The notes below the pieces were generated by a model. It was not told where the DNA came from. It did no database searches and worked only from the letters and a program-made list of their open reading frames with translations. A stretch of DNA of 64,000 nt from Streptomyces xanthophaeus (GTDB lineage Bacteria > Actinomycetota > Actinomycetes > Streptomycetales > Streptomycetaceae), in contig NZ_KL647136.1 of NCBI RefSeq assembly GCF_000725805.1, forward strand, positions 118,841-182,840, given 5' to 3'. The position numbers and the translations under genes are program-made. This document shows, piece by piece, positions 1-8,792 of this stretch; the first letter of the stretch is position 1; each line of letters begins with the position of its first letter.

Positions 1-78
1 CCAGCCCGGCACCCGCCCCGGCACCCGCTTCGGCATCCGCTTCGCCGTACGCCCCGCCGTCCACTTCGGCATCTTCAT
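1..78 (-). CDS. 5' end of an unidentified gene running off the left edge
   Basis: On the minus strand an ATG at 76-78 opens a frame that stays open to the window edge (26 codons). A purine-rich GAGGGGGA lies about five bases before the ATG, and almost every third codon position is G or C, as in real genes here. The visible N-terminus is basic and proline-rich. A second in-frame ATG at 70-72 is possible. Nothing identifies the product, and the short stretch could be non-coding. Confidence 0.3.
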   Translation of the reverse strand, partial: MKMPKWTAGRTAKRMPKRVPGRVPGW

Positions 79-254
79 GACTCCCCCTCGCGCCCCGCGC
101 CTCACACGTCGTTCGCACACATTGACGAACCGCCCCCGGCCGCCAGTTCCGCCCCCGCCACCTTTCACCCGTACGAATGATCGAGTGAGGTCCCGGTAAA
201 CACACGTCACCCGGCCGCAACGCCCAGGCAACCTCCGGCGCGCAGGATCGGTCC

Positions 255-530
255 ATGACGGAGCCGGTGCACCCTCCCGAACTGCTCTCCCTGCCCCTCG
301 ACACCGCGGCCGAACTGCTGACCCGGTTCACCGCCCAGCTCGGCACGCAGCTCAGCGGGCTGCGCCCGCCCCGCGCCCGCCACCACGGAGCCGCCCCATG
401 CACCCCACCCTCGTCGCCGTGGCCCACGGCAGCCGCGACCCGCGCGCCCTGCTCACCGCGGGAGCCCTTCTGGAACGGGTCCGCGAGCTCCGCCCCCGGC
501 TCGACGTCCGGCTCGGGCACATCGAGCTGA
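255..530 (+). other. Possible short upstream reading frame overlapping the chelatase gene
   Basis: An ATG at 255 has a plausible ribosome site (AGGA, seven bases upstream). Codon use looks coding up to about 390 (residues starting MTEPVHPPELLSLPLDTAAE). From 398 this frame is out of phase with the chelatase gene, reads low-complexity Ser/Pro/Gly/Arg sequence and stops at 530. It could be a short translationally coupled peptide, a decayed gene end, or the true N-terminus of the chelatase separated by a frameshift. I do not recognise it. Confidence 0.3.
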
Positions 531-1123
531 ACCAGCCCCTCCTCCCCGACACCCTGCGCGCGGCCTCGGGTGCGGCGGTGCTCGTACCGCTGCTGCTCGG
601 GCGCGGTCACCACGTCAAGCGCGACCTCCCCGCGGCGGCCGCCCGGGCCACGCACCTCAGGACCTCCGTCGCCGCCCCCCTCGGCCCGCACCCGCTGCTC
701 GTCGAGGCCCTGTACGAACGGCTCCTGGAGGCCGGCTGGGGCTCGGCCGGGACCGGGCGTCCTGCGGTGGTCCTCGCGGCGGCCGGGTCCCGCGACCCCG
801 ATTCCGCCACCGACACCCGCCGCACGGCCGCGCTGCTGTCCGAACGGCTGGGCGGGGTGCCGGTCGTCGCCGCCTACGCCTCCGGAAGCGGACCCACCGT
901 GCCCGAGGCCGTCCGCGCGCTGGCCGCGCGCGGCCGGCACCGGGCCGCGGTCGCCTCGTACTTCGCCTGCCCCGGCCGGTTCGCCTCGCAGTGCGCCGCC
1001 GCAGCGCCCGGCCCGGCCGCCGCCCCGCTCGGCGCCCACCCGGCGCTGGCCCGCCTCGTCCTCCAGCGCTACGACGAGGCCCTCGCGCTGCGCTCCGCCC
1101 ATCGGGAACTGGCCACTGCCTGA
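398..1123 (+). CDS. Sirohydrochlorin chelatase family protein (CbiX/SirB-like)
   Basis: This 241-residue cytoplasmic protein has the two-lobed CbiX/SirB arrangement. The N-terminal half begins TLVAVAHGSRDPRA, which contains the metal-ligand histidine of this family, followed by GHIELNQPLLPD and LVPLLLGRGHHVKRDLP. A second lobe begins near VVLAAAGSRDPDS. The family inserts Fe2+ (or Co2+) into sirohydrochlorin, the last step of siroheme synthesis. Siroheme is needed by the NirB nitrite reductase encoded at 12006, so a supporting role is likely. The ATG at 398 has GGAG seven bases upstream. It lies 56 bp before dgt. Metal choice (iron or cobalt) cannot be read from the sequence. Confidence 0.85.
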   Translation: MHPTLVAVAHGSRDPRALLTAGALLERVRELRPRLDVRLGHIELNQPLLPDTLRAASGAAVLVPLLLGRGHHVKRDLPAAAARATHLRTSVAAPLGPHPLLVEALYERLLEAGWGSAGTGRPAVVLAAAGSRDPDSATDTRRTAALLSERLGGVPVVAAYASGSGPTVPEAVRALAARGRHRAAVASYFACPGRFASQCAAAAPGPAAAPLGAHPALARLVLQRYDEALALRSAHRELATA

Positions 1124-1179
1124 GCAGCGTGTTCGGTCGGATTGCTCGGATTGTCGGTGTCTCCGGTTAACGTCTCATT

Positions 1180-2511
1180 ATGGAAGGCACCGCTCACGCC
1201 CCCGCAGACCCGTCCCGCCTCGAAGCTCTCTACGGCCCCACCGCCACCGAGCGTTGGTCCACCGAACCGGACAAACAACCGGGGCGCACCGCCTTCCAGC
1301 GCGACCGTGCCCGCGTGCTGCATTCCGCCGCCCTGCGCCGGCTCGCCGGGAAGACCCAGGTCGTCGCCCCGGGCAGCCGCTCCTACGACTGGGACGCGAG
1401 CCCGCGCACCCGCCTGACGCACTCCCTGGAGTGCGCGCAGGTCGGCCGCGAGCTCGGCGCGGCCCTCGGCTGCGACCCCGATCTCGTCGAGGCCGCCTGC
1501 CTCTCGCACGACATGGGCCACCCGCCCTTCGGGCACAACGGCGAGGAGGCGCTCAACGAGTTCGCGAAGGACTGCGGCGGCTTCGAGGGCAACGCCCAGT
1601 CGCTGCGCCTGCTGACCCGGCTGGAGCCCAAGCGCTTCGTGCCCGATCCGGCGACGGGCGAGCTCGTCAGCGTCGGCCTCAACCTCACCCGGGCCTGCCT
1701 GGACGCCGCCACCAAGTACCCGTGGGCCCGCGGGGACCACCCCACCGACCCGGGCTCGGTGAAGTTCGGGGCGTACGAGGACGACCTGCCCGTCTTCGCC
1801 TGGCTGCGCCGCGGCGCGCCCGCGGACCGCAAGTGCTTCGAGGCTCAGGTCATGGACTGGGCGGACGACGTCGCGTACTCCGTGCACGACTTCGAGGACG
1901 GCCTGCACGCCGGACACCTGGACCCCAACCTCCTCTTCGCCGAGCCCGAGCGGGCCGCGATCTGGCGGGTCGCGATCGGCCGGTACGTGCCCGCGGACAC
2001 CGAGCCGGAGGAACTGCGCGCGGCCCTCGACCGTTTGATGGAGCAGGAGTGGTGGCCGCACGGGTACGACGGTTCGGCCGTCGCCCAGGCCCGGCTGAAG
2101 GACGCCACCAGCCAGCTGATCGGCCGGTTCTGCCTGGCCGCCGAGGGCGCCACCCGCGAGGCGTACGGCTCGGGCCGCCTCACCCGCTACGCGGCGGAGT
2201 TGGTGGTCCCGCGCGAGGCGCGCAACGAGTGCGCGGTGCTCAAGGCGGTCGCCGACCTGTACGTCATGCAGCGCGACGAGCAGGAGCGGATCCGGGCCGA
2301 CCAGCGCATCGTCCTGGCCGAACTCGCGGAGGCGCTGAGCGCCCGCGCCCCGGAGGGCCTGGACCCCCAGTTCCGGGCGATCTTCGACGCGGCCGCGGAC
2401 GACAAGGCCAGGAAACGGGCGGTCATCGACCAGATCGCGTGTCTGACCGACGCATCCGCCCGTTCCTTGCACGCGCGCCTCACCAGGCGCACGCGACGCG
2501 CCGAAGAGTGA
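1180..2511 (+). CDS. dgt: dGTP triphosphohydrolase-like protein (HD domain)
   Basis: This 443-residue protein belongs to the dGTPase family, which hydrolyses dGTP (or other dNTPs) to the nucleoside and tripolyphosphate. The HD metal site is visible as [16 protein letters not shown] followed by [17 protein letters not shown]. The start region matches family members (residues near [26 protein letters not shown]). No clear ribosome site precedes the ATG at 1180, while TAACGT at 1168-1173 could be a -10 box placing the transcript start at the ATG, though no good -35 is seen. The gene stands directly before an FAD reductase and dnaG, so dNTP control and primer synthesis genes are neighbours. Confidence 0.92.
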   Translation: MEGTAHAPADPSRLEALYGPTATERWSTEPDKQPGRTAFQRDRARVLHSAALRRLAGKTQVVAPGSRSYDWDASPRTRLTHSLECAQVGRELGAALGCDPDLVEAACLSHDMGHPPFGHNGEEALNEFAKDCGGFEGNAQSLRLLTRLEPKRFVPDPATGELVSVGLNLTRACLDAATKYPWARGDHPTDPGSVKFGAYEDDLPVFAWLRRGAPADRKCFEAQVMDWADDVAYSVHDFEDGLHAGHLDPNLLFAEPERAAIWRVAIGRYVPADTEPEELRAALDRLMEQEWWPHGYDGSAVAQARLKDATSQLIGRFCLAAEGATREAYGSGRLTRYAAELVVPREARNECAVLKAVADLYVMQRDEQERIRADQRIVLAELAEALSARAPEGLDPQFRAIFDAAADDKARKRAVIDQIACLTDASARSLHARLTRRTRRAEE

Positions 2512-2604
2512 GCTGATCGAGACACTCCCCCTTCACGCGGCAGGCTCAGTGCGGGACGCTCGCATGTGGTCGCATGTGGCGGAGAGGTTATGAGGAGGCA
2601 TCAG

Positions 2605-3879
2605 GTGGTCGACGCACACCGGACGTTCGTCATCGTGGGCGCGGGGCTCGCCGGGGCAAAGGCGGCCGAAACACTGAGGGCCGAGGGGTTCACGGGGCGG
2701 GTGATCCTGATCGGCGACGAGCGCGAGCACCCCTACGAGCGGCCGCCGCTGTCCAAGGGCTACCTGATGGGGAAGGAGGAGCGGGACAGCGTCTTCGTCC
2801 ACGAGCCGTCCTGGTACGCGCGCTCCGACATCGAGCTGCACCTGGGCCAGCCGGCGGTGCAGCTGGACCGGGACGCGAAGAAGGTGGTCCTCGGCGACGG
2901 CACCGTGCTGCACTACGACAAGCTGCTGCTGGCCACCGGCGCCGAGCCGCGCCGCCTGGACGTCCCGGGCACGGACCTGGCCGGGGTGCACCACCTGCGG
3001 CGGCTCGCCCACGCCGAACGGCTGCGCGGCGTACTGGCCGGTCTCGGCCGGGACAACGGCCACCTGCTGATCGCGGGCGCGGGCTGGATCGGGCTGGAGG
3101 TGGCCGCCGCGGCGCGCGGGTACGGCGCCGAGGTCACCGTGGTCGAACCGGAAGCCACCCCCCTGCACGCGGTGCTCGGCCCGGAGATCGGCCGGCTCTT
3201 CGGGGACCTGCACGCCGACCACGGGGTCCGCTTCCACTTCGGGGCCCGGCTGACCGAGATCGTGGGCCACGACGGGATGGTGCTGGCCGCCCGTACGGAC
3301 GACGGGGAGGAGCACCCGGCGCACGCGGTGCTGGCGGCGATCGGGGCCTCGCCGCGGACCGCACTCGCCGAGACCTCCGGGCTCGCGCTGGTCGACCGGG
3401 AGCACGGCGGCGGGATCGCCGTGGACGCCTCGCTGCGCACCTCGGATCCGGACGTGTTCGCGGTCGGGGACGTGGCGGCCGCCCACCACCCGGCCCTCGG
3501 GACCCGGCTGCGGGTGGAGCACTGGGCCAACGCCCTCAACGGCGGTCCGGCCGCCGCGCGGGCGATGCTGGGGCAGCCGGTCAGCTACGACCGGGTGCCG
3601 TACTTCTTCTCCGACCAGTACGACGTGGGCCTGGAGTACTCGGGGTACGCCCCGCCGGGCGGCTACGACCAGGTGCTGATCCGCGGGGACGCGGGGAAGC
3701 GGGAGTTCATCGCCTTCTGGCTCTCGGAGGGACGGGTGCTGGCCGGAATGAACGTGAATGTGTGGGACGTCACAGAGCACATCCAGGCCCTGATCAGGTC
3801 CAAGGCGCCGGTGGACCGCGAGGCCCTCGCGGACCCCAATGTTCCGCTTGCGTCGCTGGTCACGGCGGAGGGTGCCTGA
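2605..3879 (+). CDS. NAD(P)/FAD-dependent oxidoreductase (ferredoxin/rubredoxin reductase type)
   Basis: The protein (424 residues from this start) has an N-terminal FAD-binding motif FVIVGAGLAGAKAAE, a central NAD(P)-binding motif LLIAGAGWIGLEVAAAARG, and the FAD-contacting DVFAVGDVAAAHH, in the order usual for pyridine-nucleotide disulfide oxidoreductases of the ferredoxin reductase branch. It probably passes electrons from NAD(P)H to a ferredoxin or rubredoxin; the partner is not encoded nearby. The GTG at 2605 is chosen because GAGGAGG lies six bases upstream; a longer in-frame start at 2566 has no such site. It ends 34 bp before dnaG. Confidence 0.85.
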   Translation: MVDAHRTFVIVGAGLAGAKAAETLRAEGFTGRVILIGDEREHPYERPPLSKGYLMGKEERDSVFVHEPSWYARSDIELHLGQPAVQLDRDAKKVVLGDGTVLHYDKLLLATGAEPRRLDVPGTDLAGVHHLRRLAHAERLRGVLAGLGRDNGHLLIAGAGWIGLEVAAAARGYGAEVTVVEPEATPLHAVLGPEIGRLFGDLHADHGVRFHFGARLTEIVGHDGMVLAARTDDGEEHPAHAVLAAIGASPRTALAETSGLALVDREHGGGIAVDASLRTSDPDVFAVGDVAAAHHPALGTRLRVEHWANALNGGPAAARAMLGQPVSYDRVPYFFSDQYDVGLEYSGYAPPGGYDQVLIRGDAGKREFIAFWLSEGRVLAGMNVNVWDVTEHIQALIRSKAPVDREALADPNVPLASLVTAEGA

Positions 3880-3884
3880 CGGGA

Positions 3885-3914
3885 TTGCCCTCGCCCGGCC
3901 GTAGACTTCACGGG
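3885..3914 (+). promoter_or_regulatory. Predicted dnaG promoter giving a leaderless transcript
   Basis: TAGACT at 3902-3907 fits the TANNNT -10 consensus and is followed by six bases and then the GTG start of dnaG at 3914. No ribosome site precedes the GTG. The -35 is not clear (TTGCCC at 3885 is too close). The spacing predicts transcription starting at the start codon. Confidence 0.45.
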
Positions 3915-5821
3915 TGGCAGGACGGATCAATGACGACGACGTGAAGGCGGTACGGGACGCGGTCCCGATCGACGCCGTCGTCTCCGACTACCTCCAGCTG
4001 CGCAACGCGGGCGGCGGCAACCTCAAGGGCCTCTGCCCCTTCCACGACGAGAAGTCCCCGTCCTTCCAGGTCAGCCCCAGCAAGGGCCTCTACCACTGCT
4101 TCGGCTGCCAGGCCGGCGGGGACACCCTCGACTTCGTCATGAAGATCGACCACCTCTCCTTCTCGGAGGCGGTCGAGCGCCTGGCCGGCCTGGCCGGCAT
4201 CACCCTGCGGTACGAGGAGGGCGGCTACACCGCCGGCACCAGCGGCCGCGGCGAGCGCATCCGGCTGGTCGAGGCGCACAAGGCCGCCGCCCAGTTCTAC
4301 GTCGACCAGCTGGACGGTCCCGAAGCGGAGATCGGCCGCAAGTTCCTGGCCGAGCGCGGCTTCGACCAGGCCGCGGCCGCCCACTTCAGCGTGGGCTACA
4401 GCCCGGCCGGCTGGGACCACCTGACCCGCTTCCTGCGCGGCAAGGGCTTCACCGACAAGGAACTGATCACCTCCGGGCTCGCCCAGGACAGCCGCAGCGG
4501 CAAGCCCATCGACCGCTTCCGCGGCCGCCTGATGTGGCCGATCCGCGACATCAGCGGCGAGGTGGTCGGCTTCGGCGCGCGCAAGCTGCGCGACGACGAC
4601 AACGGCCCCAAGTACCTGAACACCCCCGAGACCGCGATCTACAAGAAGTCCCAGGTGCTGTACGGCATCGACCTGGCGAAGAAGGAGATCGCGAAGACCT
4701 CGCGGGCGGTCGTCGTCGAGGGCTACACCGACGTGATGGCCTGCCACATGGCCGGGGTCACCACCGCGATCGCCACCTGCGGCACCGCCTTCGGCGGGGA
4801 CCACATCAAGATCCTCCGCCGGCTGCTGATGGACAACGCCACCGCCGAGGTGATCTTCACCTTCGACGGGGACGCGGCCGGGCAGAAGGCCGCGCTGCGC
4901 GCCTTCGAGGACGACCAGAAGTTCGCCGCCGAGACCTCCATCACCATCGCCCCGGGCGGCATGGACCCGTGCGACCTGCGCCTGGCACAGGGGGACGCGG
5001 CCGTCGCGGGGCTGGTGGAGGCCCGGACCCCGCTCTTCGAGTTCGCGCTGCGCCACATCGTGGCCCGGCACAACCTGGAGAACCCGGCCGGGCGGGCGGC
5101 CGCGCTCGACGAGGCGGCCCCGGTCGTCGCCCACATCAAGAACATCGCGATCCAGCACGAGTCGGCGGTCCAGCTGGCCGGGATGCTGGGCATCCGCGAC
5201 GAGCAGTTCGTGGTCAAGCGGGTCGCCCAGCTGGCCCGCTGGGCCCGGGAGCGCGGCAGCCAGCCCCCGCAGCAGGGCAGGGGCCGTCCCTCCCCCGAGG
5301 CCGCCCCCGCCCCCACGCCCGCCGACCGCCCGGCCGGCGGCCCGGCCCTGAACCTGCGCAGCCCCGCCCACCGCACCGAGCGCGAGCTGCTGAAGCTGGC
5401 CCTCCAGCGCCCGGCCCTGGTCTCCCCGGCCTTCGACGCCTACGGCATGGACGAGTTCACCGCCCCGCCCTACGCGGCGGTGCGCCAGGCCATCCAGGAC
5501 GCGGGCGGCGCCTCGCAGACCGCCGACGACTACCTGGCCCGGGTCCGCGCGGCCGCCCCGAACGACACCGTCCGCGCGCTCGTCACGGAGCTGGCGGTCG
5601 AAGCCATCCACGCGAAGACGGTGGACGAGATCTACGCGGGGGTCCAGCTGGTCCAGGTACGGCTGCGCGCCGTCGACCGCCGGGTCCACGAGGTCCAGGG
5701 CACGCTGTCCCGGCTCGGCCCGCAGGCCCCGCCCGAGCAGCTGGCCGCCGTCCAGGAGGAGCTGTGGATCCTCCAGCAGTACGGCCAGCGCCTGCGCAAC
5801 CGCGGCGCCGAGGGGCTCTAG
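3914..5821 (+). CDS. dnaG: DNA primase
   Basis: This 635-residue protein makes the RNA primers used in chromosome replication. The N-terminal CHC2 zinc-binding domain is visible with Cys41, His44, Cys62 and Cys65 (CPFH and CFGC). The TOPRIM catalytic core begins near VVVEGYTDVMACHMAGV and continues with the acidic TFDGDAAGQKAA. After an Ala/Pro-rich linker near residues 450-475 comes the C-terminal helicase-binding domain. Length and domain order are normal for an actinobacterial DnaG. The start is a GTG directly downstream of a -10-like TAGACT, so the mRNA is probably leaderless. Its TAG stop overlaps the stop codon of the convergent gene in a shared CTAG. Confidence 0.97.
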   Translation: MAGRINDDDVKAVRDAVPIDAVVSDYLQLRNAGGGNLKGLCPFHDEKSPSFQVSPSKGLYHCFGCQAGGDTLDFVMKIDHLSFSEAVERLAGLAGITLRYEEGGYTAGTSGRGERIRLVEAHKAAAQFYVDQLDGPEAEIGRKFLAERGFDQAAAAHFSVGYSPAGWDHLTRFLRGKGFTDKELITSGLAQDSRSGKPIDRFRGRLMWPIRDISGEVVGFGARKLRDDDNGPKYLNTPETAIYKKSQVLYGIDLAKKEIAKTSRAVVVEGYTDVMACHMAGVTTAIATCGTAFGGDHIKILRRLLMDNATAEVIFTFDGDAAGQKAALRAFEDDQKFAAETSITIAPGGMDPCDLRLAQGDAAVAGLVEARTPLFEFALRHIVARHNLENPAGRAAALDEAAPVVAHIKNIAIQHESAVQLAGMLGIRDEQFVVKRVAQLARWARERGSQPPQQGRGRPSPEAAPAPTPADRPAGGPALNLRSPAHRTERELLKLALQRPALVSPAFDAYGMDEFTAPPYAAVRQAIQDAGGASQTADDYLARVRAAAPNDTVRALVTELAVEAIHAKTVDEIYAGVQLVQVRLRAVDRRVHEVQGTLSRLGPQAPPEQLAAVQEELWILQQYGQRLRNRGAEGL

Positions 5822-6294
5822 GCGCTCTCGTCCCGGTCCCGTCCGGGCAGGTCCCGTGCGAGCCAGTCCCCGCCCGGTATCTCCGTGCCCGAGCCGCGCA
5901 GTTCGCGGGCCAGCAGCGGCGACGCGAGGTAGACCCACGCCAGGACGCGGGAGCCGTCGGGGCGCAGCACCTCGCGGGCGGTGCGGTCGTAGAGGTTCCC
6001 CGGGCGGCCCGGACCCTCGTACTCCTCCAGCCGGTCCAGCGCGACGAGCAGTTCCCCGTAGGCACCGGGGGCCGCCGTGACCAGTTCCCCGACGATGCCG
6101 GGGCCGGGGCGGTGGACCGCGTACGGGTAGCCGGGGCCGTCGTAGAGCGCCGCGTCCGGCAGCAGCGCCGGCTCCTCGCAGGCCGTGCGGCCGCGCAGGA
6201 ACAGGCCGTGGTTGACCTCGCCGGGACGCAGGGTCCCGTAGACGAAGAAGGGCAGCTGCGCGCCCCGATGCTGTGGCCGGACATCCGAGGTCAC
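5818..6294 (-). CDS. Gamma-glutamylcyclotransferase-like protein (GGCT/AIG2 fold)
   Basis: The protein (158 residues) starts its fold with FFVYGTLRPGEVNHG, the signature of the GGCT-like family, whose members cyclise gamma-glutamyl amines to 5-oxoproline or act on related compounds. The acidic stretch LLVALDRLEEYEGP holds the candidate catalytic glutamate. The GTG at 6292-6294 is preferred because GGAGG lies just upstream; an earlier in-frame start at 6345 adds 17 unlikely residues. Its stop overlaps the dnaG stop tail-to-tail. Substrate unknown. Confidence 0.8.
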   Translation of the reverse strand: MTSDVRPQHRGAQLPFFVYGTLRPGEVNHGLFLRGRTACEEPALLPDAALYDGPGYPYAVHRPGPGIVGELVTAAPGAYGELLVALDRLEEYEGPGRPGNLYDRTAREVLRPDGSRVLAWVYLASPLLARELRGSGTEIPGGDWLARDLPGRDRDESA

Positions 6295-6604
6295 GGGCCC
6301 TCCTTCCCCTCCGCTCCGGGACGCGGGTCCCGGCTTCCGCCGCACGACACCACGGTACGCACCGCCGGGCCACGGCCCGCGGGCGGCCGTGCCGGTCTGC
6401 GTCCACCGCCGGGCGGTCCGGGCCGCAGGCTCGGGTCACCCGGACGGAGCGTTCGGGCGGGGTGACGGCCCCAGCGGCGCTGACCTGCGCGAACGGCTCC
6501 GGGGGTGGGCGCGTACGGGTGCTCCTGACGGGACATCAGCAGGCGCGCTCCGGGTGGGGCGGGTTACCTCGGGAACACGACCCCGTGTCCACAGGAGAGC
6601 CCCC
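6295..6604. other. Divergent intergenic region
   Basis: About 310 bp separate the two divergent starts. For the minus-strand gene, TACCGT (minus strand, 6357-6352) could serve as a -10 and CCGGGAC/GTCCCGG (6316-6333) forms a small hairpin in its leader. For the plus-strand gene the AGGAG at 6593-6597 is a good ribosome site. I see no other feature. Confidence 0.3.
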
Positions 6605-7147
6605 ATGCGCCGACGCACCGCCCACGCGCTCACCGCCGCCGCGCTGACCGCCGCCGCGTTCACCGGCCCGGTCGCCGGTGCGGTCGCCGCGGCGGACCTC
6701 GGCATGGTGAGCTTCGCGCCGGGGGACTTCGCCGCGCTGGAGGTGTGGCCGAAATCCGCCGCCCCCGGCGCCACGGTCACGGTGAACACCACCGCCTGCG
6801 GCAGCGGCAGCCATGCCGAGGGAGACGCCACGACGGTCGGAGGGGGCCGCTTCAAGCTGGTCCCGGGCACCCACAAGGAGGTGGTCGTGGGGCAGTTCCA
6901 CGTCTCCCGCGACACCCGTCCCGGCACCTACGGCATCGGCGCGACCTGCGCGAACGGCAAGTTCGCCACCGGCGACCTCGTCGTCACCGAACGCGGCCCG
7001 CAGGGCCCCGTCCAGACCGGGGTGGGTGGTGGCACGACCACCGGCACCGACCCCGCCAAGATCGCGACGGGCGCGGCCGTACTGGCCGCGACCGTCGTCG
7101 GCGGTACCTGGCTCATGCGTCGCCGGGCGAGCGGCACGCTGAGCTGA
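6605..7147 (+). CDS. Secreted, membrane-anchored protein next to a sortase
   Basis: This 180-residue protein begins with a signal peptide (MRRRTAHALTAAALTAAAF, cleavage probably after GAVAAA), followed by a roughly 100-residue beta-rich extracellular domain with two cysteines that could pair (TTACGSG and GATCANG), a Gly/Thr-rich linker, a hydrophobic helix (TGAAVLAATVVGGTWLM) and a cytoplasmic RRR tail. That layout resembles sortase substrates, but I see no LPXTG or LAXTG motif before the helix. The ATG at 6605 has AGGAG seven bases upstream. The sortase gene follows after 130 bp containing a strong hairpin. Function unknown. Confidence 0.75.
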   Translation: MRRRTAHALTAAALTAAAFTGPVAGAVAAADLGMVSFAPGDFAALEVWPKSAAPGATVTVNTTACGSGSHAEGDATTVGGGRFKLVPGTHKEVVVGQFHVSRDTRPGTYGIGATCANGKFATGDLVVTERGPQGPVQTGVGGGTTTGTDPAKIATGAAVLAATVVGGTWLMRRRASGTLS

Positions 7148-7194
7148 CGGACGCCCACCGCGGCTCCGGCCGCGGTCCGACCGGTACCGTCCCC

Positions 7195-7241
7195 CGTCGC
7201 CCGCCCCGCGAGGTCCCCCCCGTTCGCGGGGCCGGGCGACG
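7195..7241 (+). terminator. Strong hairpin between the anchored protein and sortase genes
   Basis: CGTCGCCCG (7195-7203) pairs with CGGGCGACG (7233-7241), and inside it CCCCGCGA (7204-7211) pairs with TCGCGGGG (7224-7231). It may be a terminator or attenuator that lowers sortase expression relative to the upstream gene. Confidence 0.5.
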
Positions 7242-7277
7242 GCCATTCACCCCGAATCGAAAGCCGAGGGGGCACGC

Positions 7278-7970
7278 ATGGGTGGCGATTTCCGAGCGGT
7301 GCGCGGTGGCGGCCCCGACGCCGGTCCGGCCCCGCGGCCGGGCGAGCGCCGGCCCGCCGCCCGCCACGCCGGCCTCGTCGCACTCGCCGCCTGCGTCGGC
7401 GTATGGCTCGTGACCAGCGGTTCCCACGAGCCGGTCGGGCCGCCGCTGCCCTCCCCCGCCGAAGCCCTGTCCGCCGCCTGGGCCGATGGAGCGGGCGCCG
7501 GGATCGCACCGCTCGCCGGTTCCCCGCCGACCCGCATCCGGATCCCCTCCATCCGGGTCGACGCCCCGCTCACGGGCCTCGGCCTGGACCCGGGCGGCAG
7601 CCTCGAAGTGCCCCCGCCCGCCCGGCGCGACCTGGCCGGGTGGTACCGCGAGGGCATCACCCCGGGCGCGGCGGGCACCGCCGTCATCGCCGGGCACGTG
7701 GACCACGCCACCGGCCCGGCGGTCTTCTACCACCTGGGCGCGCTGCGCCGCGGCGCCGCCGTCGAGGTGCCGCGCGCGGACGGGCGTACGGCGGTGTTCA
7801 CCGTGCACGCGGTCGAGGTCTACGACGCCAAGGCCTTCCCCGACTCCCGCGTGTACGGCCCTTCGCCGCGCGCCGAGCTACGGGTGATCACCTGCGGGGG
7901 CGGCTTCTCGCCCCGTACCGGATACCGGGGCAACGTGGTGGTCTTCGCCCACCTGACCGGAACCTACTGA
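7278..7970 (+). CDS. Class F sortase
   Basis: The 230-residue protein has an N-terminal membrane segment (HAGLVALAACVGVWLVTSG) and a sortase catalytic domain. The catalytic histidine is in AVIAGHVDHATGP, the cysteine in LRVITCGGGF, and the arginine in the following RTGYRGNVVVFA, which is the pattern of actinobacterial class F sortases. These cysteine transpeptidases act outside the membrane on proteins with a C-terminal sorting signal. The ATG at 7278 follows GAGGGGG. The gene just upstream encodes a membrane-anchored exported protein and is the obvious candidate partner, although it lacks a recognisable sorting motif. Confidence 0.88.
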   Translation: MGGDFRAVRGGGPDAGPAPRPGERRPAARHAGLVALAACVGVWLVTSGSHEPVGPPLPSPAEALSAAWADGAGAGIAPLAGSPPTRIRIPSIRVDAPLTGLGLDPGGSLEVPPPARRDLAGWYREGITPGAAGTAVIAGHVDHATGPAVFYHLGALRRGAAVEVPRADGRTAVFTVHAVEVYDAKAFPDSRVYGPSPRAELRVITCGGGFSPRTGYRGNVVVFAHLTGTY

Positions 7971-7979
7971 GTCCCGGGC

Positions 7980-8756
7980 TCAGCCCCACTGTTCGAGGCC
8001 GAGCTTCACCACCAGGGCGCCCACCACGGTCAGCAGCACGCCGCGGACGAAGCCGCTGCCCTTCTTCAGGGCCATCCGCGCCCCGATCATGCCTCCGGCC
8101 AGGTTGAACACCGCCATCAGCGCGGCCAGCTGCCACAGCACCATGCCCTGGTACGCGAACATCGCGAGCGCCCCGGCGTTGGTGCAGCAGTTGACGATCT
8201 TGGCAGTGGCGGAGGCGGTGACCAGGTCGAGGTGGAGCAGCGCGGTCAGCGCGAGCACCAGGAAGGTGCCGGTGCCGGGCCCGATGAGGCCGTCGTAGAA
8301 GCCGATGCCGAGCCCGGCCAGCCCGATGGCCAGCAGCACCCGCCGGCGGCTGACGGGCGAGGTGGCGGGGGCGGTGCCGAAGCCGGGGCGGAAGAGCACG
8401 AAGGCGGCGACGACCACCAGCACCACCATGATCAGCGGGCGGAGCGCGTCCTTGCTGATGCCTCCGGCGAGCGCGGCGCCGCCCATCGAACCGGCCAGCG
8501 CGGCCGCGCCGATGCGGACGGCGAGCTTCACGTCCACCGGGGCCTTGCGCACGTAGGTCACCGCGGCGCCCGCGGTGCCGACGATGGCCACGGCCTTGTT
8601 GGTGCCGAGGACGGTGGCGGGGTGCGCGTTCGGCAAGCCGAGCAGCAGGGCGGGCAGGAGCAGCAGGCCCCCGCCGCCCACCACCGCGTCGATCCAGCCG
8701 GCCGCCGCGGCGGCCACGCACAGAACGATGATCATGGTCGTTGATATGTCAGGCAC
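7980..8756 (-). CDS. Sulfite exporter TauE/SafE family membrane protein
   Basis: The 258-residue protein is almost wholly hydrophobic with about eight predicted membrane helices. It carries the TauE/SafE hallmark near its N-terminus (GWIDAVVGGGGLLLLPALL) and a repeat of it after the middle (GFYDGLIGPGTGTFLVLAL). The family exports small organic or inorganic anions such as sulfite or sulfoacetate; the substrate here is unknown. The start is a GTG at 8754-8756 with AGGTCAGGA upstream; an internal ATG eight codons later is an alternative. It is convergent with the sortase gene. Confidence 0.88.
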   Translation of the reverse strand: MPDISTTMIIVLCVAAAAAGWIDAVVGGGGLLLLPALLLGLPNAHPATVLGTNKAVAIVGTAGAAVTYVRKAPVDVKLAVRIGAAALAGSMGGAALAGGISKDALRPLIMVVLVVVAAFVLFRPGFGTAPATSPVSRRRVLLAIGLAGLGIGFYDGLIGPGTGTFLVLALTALLHLDLVTASATAKIVNCCTNAGALAMFAYQGMVLWQLAALMAVFNLAGGMIGARMALKKGSGFVRGVLLTVVGALVVKLGLEQWG

Positions 8757-8792
8757 GTCCTGACCTTATGGACCTGGCGGTTGCAGCGGCCG

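Noticed and set aside
570..2516. Long plus-strand open frame across the chelatase and dgt genes
   Set aside because: Arg/Pro-rich, out of phase with both recognisable genes; a shadow of high-GC codon bias.
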